DNA of 64,000 nucleotides from Oscillatoria nigro-viridis PCC 7112 (lineage in GTDB: Bacteria; Cyanobacteriota; Cyanobacteriia; Cyanobacteriales; Microcoleaceae): assembly GCF_000317475.1 (NCBI RefSeq), contig NC_019729.1:7041445-7105444 (forward strand), read 5' to 3'. Shown here one piece after another: positions 15,993-26,200 of this stretch. The position numbers were made by a program, and so were the translations under genes. Numbering within the stretch: the first letter of the stretch is position 1; every line of letters starts with the position of its first letter. The notes below the pieces were generated by a model. It made no database searches, had not been told where the DNA came from, and worked only from the letters and a program-made list of their open reading frames with translations.

Positions 15993-17921
15993 CTAAGTTT
16001 TTACAGTTCCTCTTTTTTCGGGCTTGGTTGGCACGTTCTCGTTGCCTAGGGAATTATATTCACGAGCAACTGGAGGTTGTAAGAGCGTATTTTGCCTTAA
16101 ATCCTCATGCTTGATCGGCAGGGCGATCGAAAATTCCGTCCCCGTTCCCACCTCAGACCAAAAGTTAATTGTCCCCCCGTGTTTCTTAACGATAATTTCG
16201 CGACCAATTGCCAATCCCAAACCAGTACCTACACCTCTCGGTTTAGTAGTAAAGAATGTTTCAAACATTTTTTCTTGGCTCTCTGGTGCTATTCCCGTAC
16301 CGTTATCAGAAATTCGCACTACCACTGAGTCGTCGTCCAAGTATTCTGTAGCGATCGCAATCCTCGGCGAAAAACTCGGTGCTTCCTGGAGTGACTCCGA
16401 AGCCGATTGTTTTTTCGTCTCCTCAGAGCTGGATTTCTCAATTTTTGCTTTCTCTTCCACAGCATCTAGTGCATTGTTGAGAAGATTCACAAATACCTGG
16501 TAAAGCAAACCCATATAGCCTTCCACAGTCGGAATATTGCCGTAATGTCGCACCACTTCAATGCCTTGTTTGATGCGGCTGTTGAGAATCAGCAAACTGC
16601 TGTCTATGCAGGCGTGCAAATCGACGGGATGAGGGGCTTCCTCATCGAGGCGAGAAAAATCTTTCAAACTTAAGATAATAGCTTTGGCTCTTTCAGCCCC
16701 TACTTGCATCGAGTCAAATATTTTGAGCAAATCTTGTTTCAGAAAACCGATGTCTATTTCTTCGCCTTTCGCCAGCACTGCGGCAGGCGGGTTGGCAATT
16801 TCTGTTTCGTAAGTTTTGAGCAAATCTAAAATATCTTCAACGTAATTTCTGGCAGGATCGATATTGGCATAGATAAAATTGATTGGGTTGTTAACTTCGT
16901 GAGCAACACCGGCTAACATCCGCCCCAAAGTTGCCATTTTCTCATTTTGAAGTATCTGGCTTTGTTGTTCAGATTTCAATTCTTCTAGCAACTGATTTAC
17001 TTTCTGAATCAGTTGATTCAGCGAAGCTGCTAATACTCCCACTTCATCGGTGCTGGTAACTGGTACTTGCAACTGAAAATTAGATTCTTCAGTCACTCGC
17101 TGAGCGATTTTAGTTACAGCGGCGAGGGGTTTGGCGATCGCCCGACTGGTGAAGCCCGCCAGCACTGCTGCAACGACGATCGACATTACCATGCTACCCA
17201 AAATTATTTGCACCCGCAGCGTCTGGGCTCGCAGCAGATCCTCCCGCCCTGCATCTTCTTGCTCTTGGGCGCGATCGATAATTTCTGCTATATCATTGAC
17301 CGCCCTATCTAGTTGCAACCCAATTTTATATCGCTCTAAATTCAACAGCAACTTACGTTTAATACTTTGTTGAGCGGGGTTGTTTGGCAACTTACTAATT
17401 TTTTTATTGACGATTTCTAGTGGATAAATATAATTAGCCCGTAGCGAATCGCAAGTCATTCTAATTTTTTCTATCCCTTCAATGTGTTCCAAATAATTAT
17501 ACTTTTTAACTTCTGAAAACAACACTTTTAAATGGGAAAGATTATTTTGTAACTCTTGGTATTTTCTGTCAAATATTTGGGGCTGTTCCAGCCCGTAACT
17601 GAGCCATTCTTGGCTATTTTGCGTCCGCAGTAAAGCCACCTGCAGCTTATTTAAAAACTGACTTGCTCGATCGATGTGTACTTGATTGTTAGTTCTGCGA
17701 TAGTAATGATTGCCCGCCAACATCCCGACACTCGTTCCCCCAATCGCAACACAAAGAGCCAGTGCGTACCCACTGCTGATTTTGTCGCGAATACTGAGGT
17801 TGCCCAAGGAACGGGCTATGTGAGCGAAATAATTGGGCTTGAGTGGGTGGCTCTCTTTGATCTTATGCTCGCAAGAGGTAGAGAGTTCTTGTGAAGGCTG
17901 ATTCAGATGTTTGAGCTGCAT
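15993..17921 (-). CDS. Membrane sensor histidine kinase (TM-sensor-TM-HAMP-HisKA-HATPase)
   Basis: This is a 642-aa protein. A first membrane helix lies at about 48-70 (GYALALCVAIGGTSVGMLAG). A helical extracytoplasmic domain of about 165 residues follows, then a second helix at about 237-258 and a HAMP region (residues about 260-315). The HisKA core is GVAHEVNNPINF with His341. The HATPase has NLLNNALDAV, SDNGTGI and GTGLGLAIGREI. A Ser/Glu/Lys-rich insert (KIEKSSSEETKKQSASES) lies between the N and G1 boxes. There is no receiver domain and no adjacent response regulator, so its partner is elsewhere. The kinase type matches that of the 5412-6734 protein. Signal unknown. Confidence 0.92.
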   Translation of the reverse strand: MQLKHLNQPSQELSTSCEHKIKESHPLKPNYFAHIARSLGNLSIRDKISSGYALALCVAIGGTSVGMLAGNHYYRRTNNQVHIDRASQFLNKLQVALLRTQNSQEWLSYGLEQPQIFDRKYQELQNNLSHLKVLFSEVKKYNYLEHIEGIEKIRMTCDSLRANYIYPLEIVNKKISKLPNNPAQQSIKRKLLLNLERYKIGLQLDRAVNDIAEIIDRAQEQEDAGREDLLRAQTLRVQIILGSMVMSIVVAAVLAGFTSRAIAKPLAAVTKIAQRVTEESNFQLQVPVTSTDEVGVLAASLNQLIQKVNQLLEELKSEQQSQILQNEKMATLGRMLAGVAHEVNNPINFIYANIDPARNYVEDILDLLKTYETEIANPPAAVLAKGEEIDIGFLKQDLLKIFDSMQVGAERAKAIILSLKDFSRLDEEAPHPVDLHACIDSSLLILNSRIKQGIEVVRHYGNIPTVEGYMGLLYQVFVNLLNNALDAVEEKAKIEKSSSEETKKQSASESLQEAPSFSPRIAIATEYLDDDSVVVRISDNGTGIAPESQEKMFETFFTTKPRGVGTGLGLAIGREIIVKKHGGTINFWSEVGTGTEFSIALPIKHEDLRQNTLLQPPVAREYNSLGNENVPTKPEKRGTVKT

Positions 17922-18066
17922 AGATGCTAACCTGTGAATAATTCACGCACTGACAATTCAGTCTAACTTAACTCGCGGCTGATTTGAGAGTACCGCATTG
18001 ATATTTAATGTGATAATTTTTGTAACTTAGGATACTCTTACCTTGCCTAAGAAACCCGGTTTCTTG

Positions 18067-19246
18067 GGGTGCATCTCACTTTTGCGAATGTGTCAAAAAA
18101 GAGTTAAAATGAAAAAGCTAGTAAAATCGTCAAATAAAGATGAGGTAAATAAAATGACACCCTCAGACCAACAACAACTAAAAGCCCACTTAAAAGCGGT
18201 AGCAAAAATTCTTTACAGAAATACAGAGCCAACTGAGTTAAAAACTTTTGAAAGTATAGAAAAAGCAGTCCGTCAGAAAATGTTATCAGAGGTTGGTCCA
18301 GAAATAGGTAGTCTTTTTTTTTCAGCAGTATCAGGAATTCAAACAGGAAAACCCCGAAAAATAAAATCAATAATCGGATCGCTCGACATTACAGATAATC
18401 AGGCAAAATATTTTGGCTTAAAAGCTTACAGTCAATTTAGTCCCCTGATGGAAAATTGCTGTCTTTTAATCAGTGCTAACGAATCTTATCAAATGGCAGA
18501 AAAAGATTTGGAAAAATTTACTGGGATCAAAATTTCTCACAGTACATTACAAAGATTAGTCAAAAGACAAGAATTGGAATTGCCTACATCTCAACAAGGA
18601 GTCAAAGAAATTACATTGGATGGCGGTAAAGTCAGACTACGCAACGCAACCAAGGGCGAGAGCTGTTACTGGAAAGACTATAAAGCCGTGTGTTTAGATA
18701 ATATTTATGCGGGAGCGTTTTTCAAAATAATCAAGATTTAATTGATTGGACTAATAGCCAAAAATTACTACATCCTATGTATTGCCTCGGAGATGGCCAT
18801 GCCGGAATTTGGAACATATTTAAAGAAATTGGAGACAATGAACAAAGACAAGAAATCTTAGATTGGTATCATCTGAAAGAAAATCTCTACAAGGTAGGGG
18901 GTTCAATAAAACGATTGAAATTAGCCGAAAATATGTTATGGCAAGGCAAAGTTGATGAAGTTATAAATTTATTTAAAGACTTTAAAGGTCAAGCATTTAA
19001 AACGTTTTGCAATTATTTAGATACCCATCGCTGCCGAATAGTAAATTACCAATACTACAAAGAAGAATCCATAAGTTCGATTGGTTCTGGAACAGTGGAA
19101 TCAACAATAAAACGCATTGGATTAAGGGTAAAAATATCGGGAGCGCAATGGAATATTGAGAACGTTTCCTCTATGCTTGCTCTTCGCTGTGCTTATCTCA
19201 ACGGTCAACTTTCAATTTGATGTATGTGCCAAAGTGAGATGCACCC
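18067..19246 (+). mobile_element. ISKra4-family insertion sequence with 8-bp target duplication
   Basis: The terminal inverted repeats start GGGTGCATCTCACTTT (16 bp exact) at 18067 and end as the complement at 19246. The 8-bp direct repeat GTTTCTTG flanks it (18059-18066 and 19247-19254). It landed inside a small AAGAAACCCGGTTTCTT palindrome, which is rebuilt by joining the flanks. Confidence 0.85.
18109..19220 (+). pseudogene. ISKra4-family transposase, one frameshift
   Basis: Two frames together make one transposase. The first runs from ATG 18109 (MKKLVKSSNKDEV) to AGAFFKIIKI and stops at 18741. Removing one base-phase at the T-run 18718-18722 lets translation continue as FFQNNQDLIDWTNSQ into the second frame, which holds YCLGDGHAGIWNIF and ends at 19220. 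The pattern fits loss of one T. The heptamer G TTT TTC is not a good slippery site, so I prefer mutation over programmed frameshifting. The rest of the protein and both ends look intact, so inactivation is recent. Confidence 0.8.
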
Positions 19247-19254
19247 GTTTCTTG

Positions 19255-19692
19255 TTTCTAATTTCGGAGCTTCCAAGAGGCGCTGGTGTTAAAAAACCGG
19301 GTTTCTGTGTACTTAATGTCATATTTTGTTGTTAATTAAAAAGTATTGCTAGACTTGCGATCGAATAAATCACCGAATAAATAAGCAGGTAGATGCAAAT
19401 AAGCCAGCAGGCAGTTCAGTCGGGTAATAAGCTGTAGCTTAAGTAGCTTGGCGGGAAAAATAATTTTTATGCAACTAAATATTAAGTAGCGTGATTAAAC
19501 TTAAATTAAACACATTGTGTACGGTAGTTCTCTCTTTCTCCTCTAACTTCTAATCCATGAATTACGGCGTGGCAACTTCTAACTTCGAGTCGAATATCTC
19601 TCCCACTACTTCATCTTTTTTCATGGTTTTCCACTCCTATTCAATTGGGTTCATTTCAGTTCAATTTTTGGAAACCTAAAAATATGTAATAC
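19255..19692. other. Intergenic region between two IS elements
   Basis: It holds the second half of the palindrome hit by ISKra4, an AAAAACCGGGTTTCT motif near 19292 and AT-rich DNA. I see no gene. Confidence 0.6.
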
Positions 19693-19700
19693 CTAATTTT

Positions 19701-21468
19701 GTAACTGCTCACCGCAACTGCGTTGCGGTATTGCCAAGGTCAGCGAGCGAGCTGGGTTCGCTCGATCGCTCCGTCAGGATTTGAGTCAAATAGGCAAAAA
19801 TAGAGTATAGTAGCTTCCATGCTCAAACCAACTGCACTGACTTCGGAACCAGATGAAATAGCCATCGCAACTCAAAAGATGGCACAGGTAATGCTGTCCT
19901 TGACAGAATGGCTACTCAAGCAACAGCAGCAGCTCAAACAGCAACAGAGAAAACTTCAAGAAAAACAGCAGTTGATAGAAGAGCAGCAACAGGAGATCGA
20001 GCAGTTAAAAGAAGCACTCTCTAAGCTAAAAAACCGCACCTCATCAAACAGTTCGACTCCCCCATCGGCAGACCTGCTCAAAAAACCCAGCGACAAAAGT
20101 AAGCGAAAAAAAGGGAAAAAACGCGGTCCCAAATACGACCATCCAGGCAAGACACGCAATGGCTTTGGTCAGCCGGACAAAATTATTGAGTTGGCACCAG
20201 AAACATGTCCGGTGTGTCTAAAAGCAGTGGAACCAGTGACAGCAGCAAAACAGAAAGTACAACAAGTAGCCGAACTAATAGAGCAACCCGTAGAAATTAG
20301 AGAATATCGTCGCCCTTTGTGCCAATGTAACGATTGTGGTTGGTCGGGATACTCTCAATTACCGCCTGGTGTTAAAGAAGGATTCAGCTACGGCGGTAGA
20401 TTGTGTAGCGTGGTTGGTTGGCTGGGATATGGGGGTAACTTACCTTGGCGAAAACAAGAATATTTCGTGGAACATGTCTTGGGAGTACCCATCTCTCAAG
20501 GAACTCTTGCCAAGATGCAGCGTTACTTCCAAGAAAGCTTGCAGCCCATCTACCAGCAATGGTTGAGCTACGTGCAACAACCCGGCGTGCGCTGCGTGGA
20601 TGAAACGACTTACTGTATTGATGGCATCAAGTATTGGTTGTGGGTAGCAACGAGCGATCGAGTTTGCGTACTCCTATTAGCTCCTACCCGCAGTAGTGCT
20701 GAACTCAAACAGCTATTGGGAGAAAACTTTGAAGGTATTCTCAGTAGTGATTGTTTCAGTGCTTACAACCCCCAATCAGCCGGAGCGAAACAGAAATGTT
20801 TGACCCACCTAGAGCGAGATTTAGAAGCACTAAAACAGAGTCGTTTTGAGGGCAATCGGCTATTAGCTGAAGCAGTCACTAAAATTTTAGCTACTGCTAG
20901 AAGCAGGCATCGGGAATATCATGCTGGTCAATTGAGTCAGTCCGCGATGGCGGCCGGGCGTCGGGTACTAGAATCCCAATTGCAAAATGTCTTAATTAAT
21001 GCTCCTGTTAAGGGTTGGCCTGCCGATGCCCAACGATTAGCCAAGCGGATGCAACGTTATTGGACAGAGTGGTTTACTTTTTTAGACCATCCAGAAGTTA
21101 AACCTGACAACAATGACGCCGAAAGAGCTTTACGTCCGGTAGTTGTACATCGGAAAGTAACTGGAGGAGCGCGCAGTAATTGGGGCGCTCAATTAGTAGC
21201 CCAAATGTTTAGCTTTTTAGAAACAGTTCGATTGCAAGGACATGAAGCGATAGCACAATTATATGAGTTACTTTGTTTAGCAGGTCGTAGTCCTCCAGGT
21301 TTATTGTTCAACTAAACTTAATTTTGGGCTTTTGACGGCAGCTATTTTTAGCGAGAGCCTCTATTTTGAGCTTGGGAAGTTTCCCGTTCCTACAAAACGT
21401 GGCAGCGTTTCACTCAACACTTGTGGCTCCATTTGCGATATCGCAACGCAGTTGCGGTGAGCAGTTAC
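19701..21468 (+). mobile_element. IS66-family insertion sequence with 8-bp target duplication
   Basis: The ends are inverted repeats identical over 27 bp (GTAACTGCTCACCGCAACTG, then CGTTGCG). The direct repeat CTAATTTT flanks the element at 19693-19700 and 21469-21476, the length expected for IS66. The element is 1768 bp and carries one ORF. Confidence 0.9.
19819..21315 (+). CDS. IS66-family transposase (single-ORF type)
   Basis: This is a 498-aa protein. An N-terminal Gln-rich coiled coil (residues 25-70) is followed by a basic linker (KSKRKKGKKRGPKY), a zinc-binding region (CPVC...CQCNDCGW) and the DDE catalytic domain. The latter has CVDETTYCIDG (first Asp), SSDCFSAY (second Asp) and the Glu in NNDAERALRPVVVHRK. 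The C-terminal IS66 extension ends LLCLAGRSPPGLLFN. The accessory genes tnpA and tnpB found in classical IS66 are absent, as in many cyanobacterial relatives. The frame is intact with perfect ends and target duplication, so the copy may be active. Confidence 0.93.
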   Translation: MLKPTALTSEPDEIAIATQKMAQVMLSLTEWLLKQQQQLKQQQRKLQEKQQLIEEQQQEIEQLKEALSKLKNRTSSNSSTPPSADLLKKPSDKSKRKKGKKRGPKYDHPGKTRNGFGQPDKIIELAPETCPVCLKAVEPVTAAKQKVQQVAELIEQPVEIREYRRPLCQCNDCGWSGYSQLPPGVKEGFSYGGRLCSVVGWLGYGGNLPWRKQEYFVEHVLGVPISQGTLAKMQRYFQESLQPIYQQWLSYVQQPGVRCVDETTYCIDGIKYWLWVATSDRVCVLLLAPTRSSAELKQLLGENFEGILSSDCFSAYNPQSAGAKQKCLTHLERDLEALKQSRFEGNRLLAEAVTKILATARSRHREYHAGQLSQSAMAAGRRVLESQLQNVLINAPVKGWPADAQRLAKRMQRYWTEWFTFLDHPEVKPDNNDAERALRPVVVHRKVTGGARSNWGAQLVAQMFSFLETVRLQGHEAIAQLYELLCLAGRSPPGLLFN

Positions 21469-21476
21469 CTAATTTT

Positions 21477-23202
21477 TTATTTTTGTTTTAATTTTAAAAT
21501 GTCTATTTCGGTGTATATTTCCTTGTTTTGGGCGACCATTGTAAAACTATAATTTAGCATTTTGTTGTGCATTATTGCCCCCTTATATTTATATAAGTGT
21601 TCCATGAAAAAACCCAATTACTCAACGGTCAACCCAGCTAATTTAATGTTGTACAATTTATACAATCATCTACAATCGCGCCGTCTCCTTGATTTCAGCA
21701 GTTTTTGCTCCCGAAAGTTGGTAATAAGTGTAACTCGGTTAAATCGAAGCACCAAACCCTGATGTATCCAAATACTTTTAGTCTATTTTTTCTACCGCCA
21801 CAGCCAATTCTAATATATCTAGGTCTGGTTTAATTGGGTGTAATACAGCTTCTTGGTTTCCTTTAGGACTCTTCCTCCCTCGTTTCTAAATAAACCTTTT
21901 TTTAGTATTTTTTTTCGTCGTAATTTTAATATAATAACGCTTTTTTTTCAATTTAGAATTTCATCTAATACTGTTGTATGTAGGTAGTTTATTTTCTATA
22001 CATTCTTATAAAAACTCTAGGGTTTTTTTATTTTAACTTTTGTTTTAAACCGCGATCGGGAAATTGCCCAGCCGTTTTCTGCATAGCTTTTGCCATTTAG
22101 ATAAAATCTTTATCACTTTTTGTTGAGTCCAATTAATCCGGAACAGCTATTTTTACAAAATACCAGTCACGTGCATTTAATCTAACTACAAGCGCGGGTG
22201 TATTTAACTTTTTGTGCTACATCCGCTGTTCTCATTTTTCAGAGATTTTTATCTGACTTTTGAGTCAAAAATACCCTTAATATAGCGCCAACCCATAGAG
22301 TTGCATCAGTAGAAACATTCTCTGTATTCACTTATTTTTTGACTGACTTCGGTTTTTGATTCCCGATTTAGTTAAATTCTACTTGAGTGTTGACTTAGTG
22401 TCAGAGAATCGCTTTTATTTATTTTCTTTTAATCGGCTACTCGATCGACAATAATTATCAAAAGTTATCGTCCGGCTAGTTCTTCTAGAATAGGGTTTAA
22501 CCTAGCCTCTTCCAAGCGTTATAACTTTCAAGTAATTTGCTTAAAAAATGCCAGAGTTTTTGTTCATTGCTTACTCCCACTACACTAGATATTGCTAGTA
22601 GTGTTTGACGCTTAATATCATAAAATCCCTACATGAAAGTAATTAAAAACCTCACAGACTCTAACTTTTGGGGAGGGAGCATCTCAATGAAAGCAGCCCT
22701 CCGCTAGAAATAGGAGTTAGGAGTCAGGAGTCAGAAGCCAAGAGAAAAGAGTCAGAAGTCAGAAGTCAGGAGCCAGAATCAGTGTTTTTACAAATATGAG
22801 ATGCCCCCTTTGGGGGGAGCATTTTGTATGCTTTGTATAATTAACAGCAATCGTCAATCGTCAACAACTTTTATTATTACGGCAAGTTCTCCGAGTTGCC
22901 ACACAGTCGTAAAGAGTGGAGGAGACTTTCTATTTTTAGAATATGATGAAACAGATAAAATAGCGTTAATCATTGTTTTTATTGTATTATGAAAATGATG
23001 AAATAGCGTTACCTGAGAGTAGCAGAAATTTCCTAAGTCATTTCAGGTAAAAGCGAACTGTAAGTACATATAATATTTAGAGAATGTCGTGCAGCTAAGT
23101 AACTCTTCTCGTTACTATGGCTGACCCCAGACTACGCTATCAGCTCATGTTTTTAAGGCGAAGTGTTTAAAAAAATAATCAGCAATAAAACCCTATAAAC
23201 TC
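21477..23202. other. 1.7-kb AT-rich region without a convincing gene
   Basis: The base composition differs from the neighbours (long T-runs, few HIP1 sites). On the minus strand, 21775-21880 reads KSPKGNQEAVLHPIKPDL and a short tail to a stop, which looks like the C-terminus of a lost gene. Further remnants on that strand are broken by many stops. GGGAGCATCTCA (22675-22686) and TGAGATGCCCCC (22797-22808) are near-complementary, so a small element may lie between them. GTCAGAAGTCAGGAGT repeats lie at 22720-22780. The promoter of the giant kinase should be near 23100-23200. Confidence 0.5.
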
Positions 23203-26200
23203 ATGTTCATGCGTACTACGGCTCTCACTCCAATAGAACTCAGGACTGCGATCGTCCGGGAGCCCTTGGTGGTTTCGCCGGATACGACGGTGATGGATGC
23301 GATCGCCCAAATGAGCGGCGTCCGATCGCTCTGCAACACCCCTAGAACGGCCGATGGTCAACTCGACGACCTCCACCTAGAGGCGCGATCGAGTTGCGTG
23401 TTGGTAGTGGAAAACGAGCAATTGGTCGGCGTACTGACGGAGCGAGACGTGGTGCGGCTCAGTGCCCAACAGCGTTGCTTGGAGAATGTCGCGATGCGGG
23501 AGGTAATGGCACACCCCGTCGTCACCCTCCGCGAGTCCGCCTTCACCGATTTATTTTTGGCGATTAATCTGCTCCGGGAGCACCACATTCGCCATTTGCC
23601 CATCCTGGACGAGCTCGATCGCCTAGTGGGCCTAGTGACTCACGAAAGTCTGCGCCAAACCTCTCGACCGATCGACCTGCTGCGGTTGCGTACGGTAGCA
23701 GAAGTGATGACCCGCGAAGTGATTTGTGCTGCGCCAGATTCTTCCCTACTGACGATCGTCCAACTTATGGCAGAGCATCGCGTCAGTTCCGTGATGATTG
23801 TGCACCCGGGCGGAATCTCTACTGAACCGCTACAAATTCCAGTGGGGATTCTCACCGAGCGGGATATTGTGCAATTTCAGGCCTTGGGCTTGAACCTGGA
23901 AACCTGTCTAGCTCAGGCGGTAATGAGTACGCCGATTTTTGCCGTCAGATCCGACGATTCGCTCTGGACTGTGCAGCAGATCGTGGAGCAGCGATCGATC
24001 CGTCGGTTGGCGGTGACAGGGGAGCTAGGAGAACTATTGGGCATCGTCACCCAGACCAGTTTGCTGCAAGCCCTCAGCCCGCTGGAGCTATACAAACTGG
24101 TCCAGAAGTGGGAAGAGAAGGTGGTGCGCCTAGAGGCGGAAAAGGTGGCGCTGCTGGCAAATCGCAACGTTGAGCTCGAGCAGCAGGTGGCAGCTCGGAC
24201 AGCCGCCCTCAAAGCAAAGGCCGATCGAGAGCAACTTCTCAATACCATTGCCGAGCAGATCCGCTCGTCCCTGAATTTGTCAGATATTCTGCATACTACA
24301 GTGCAGGAAATTCACTCGCTTCTGGGGTGCGATCGCGTCATCATTTACCAGTTTCAGTCTGAGTTGAGCGGCACCGTGATTGCGGAAGCGATTACCGACA
24401 CTGGGCGATCGGTGCTCTATAGGGAAGCCCGCGATCCTTGCATGAGTCCAGAATGGCTTGAACCGTATCGCCAGGGCAGAATTCGCGTCATCAACGATAT
24501 CTACGACGCAGAAATGACCCAGTGCCATCAGGAAATGTTAGTGGGGTTTGATATTCGCGCCAAGCTGATGGTGCCGATCGTGATTGAGCAACAACTGCGC
24601 GGATTAACGATCGCCAGTTATCGAGCCGCTCCACACTCTTGGACGACTGACGAGATCGAACTCCTGCGACAAGTTTCTCTGCAGGTGGCGATCGCCCTCG
24701 GGCAAGCCGCGATCCAGCAAAAATTGCAGAATGAACTGGTAAAGCGACAGCGGATCGAAGCCACCCTGATCGAGAGCGAACAACGCTACGCCGCCCTTGC
24801 CGCTGCTGCTCCGGTGGGGATTTTTCGCACCGATGCGGAGGGGCTATGTACCTATGTCAACGATCGCTACTTTCAGATCGGCGGACTCAGACCAGGAGGC
24901 ACTATCGGACAGGGATGGCAACAAGGAATACACCCCGACGATCGCGATTTGGTCATTGCCCAATGGGAGCAATTCATCCAAGGCAACGACTCTTTTGAAC
25001 TCGAATATCGCTTTCAACGTCCCGACGGTACGGTAACGTGGGTTTACGGGCAGTGCGTCGCCGAACTCGATGCCAATGGAAATCGGAGCGGCTATATAGG
25101 CACCATTACCGACATTAGCGATCGCAAACGAACTGAAGTCCGCCTGCAAGAAAGCGAAGAACGCTACGCTAGCCTAGTGGCAGCCGTACCAGTGGGGATT
25201 TTCCGCGCCGATGCTTTGGGCAAGTGCATCTATGTTAACCATTGGTGGTGTCAGATCAGCGGACTTACCCCAAAAACCGCCGTCGGGGAAGGATGGAAAC
25301 AAGGGCTGCACCCCGACGATCGCGATTGGGTCATGGCCGAATGCGAGCAATCTCTCCAAAGAAATCGCTCTTTCCAACTCGAATATCGCTTGCAACGTCC
25401 CGACGGTGCTGTGGCTTGGGTATATGGGCAGTCCGTTCCCGAACTGGATGCAGACGGGCAAGTAGTCGGCTATGTAGGAACTACTACAGACATCAGCGAT
25501 CGCAAACAAGCCGAACAAAAACTCCAGCAACTCAACCAACAGCTAGAAACCAAAGTCGCAGAACGCACCCAAGAGCTCTGGCAAGTCAACAGCCTGCAAC
25601 GCGCCATCCTCGATTGTGCTGATTACTCCATCATCTCCACAGACCCAACTGGCATCATCCAGACCTTTAATGCCGCAGCCGAAAGGATGCTGGGTTACAG
25701 TGCTCGAGAAATCATCGGCAAAGCCACCCCCCTACTCATCCACGATGCCAATGAGGTAATTGACCGGGCATCATCACTCTCTGCCGAACTAGGGCAAAAT
25801 ATTCCTCCCACCTTTGAGGTTTTTGTTGCCAAAGCACGCCAAGCTCCTGTCAGCGAAGAAGAGTGGAGCTATATCCGCAAAGATGGCTCTCGATTTCCTG
25901 TGTCGCTATCCATCAGCACCCTCAAGGATGTCAATCAGCAAATTATCGGCTTTTTAGGCATCGCCAAAGATATTAGCGATCGCAAACGTGCAGAATTGGA
26001 ACTGCAGAAACTATCGGACCGCCTCGCCTTGTCCCTCAAATCAGGGGCGATCGGCTGTTGGGACTTCGATCTTGTACAGAACACCATCTTTTGGGATGAG
26101 CGGATGTACGAACTGTACGGTGTCACAAAACAATCTGATTCCCCTTTGCCTTACGACATTTGGGCAAACCGGCTACATCCGGAAGACCGCACCGCCACCG

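Noticed and set aside
18777..19220. Separate gene starting at ATG 18777
   Set aside because: It is the C-terminal part of the ISKra4 transposase in a shifted frame.
21562..21762. 66-codon plus-strand ORF in the AT-rich gap
   Set aside because: No ribosome binding site, biased composition, and the opposite strand shows old coding remnants.
22801..22992. 63-codon ORF next to a GGGGGG palindrome
   Set aside because: Its start lies within a palindromic repeat and the translation has no protein-like pattern.
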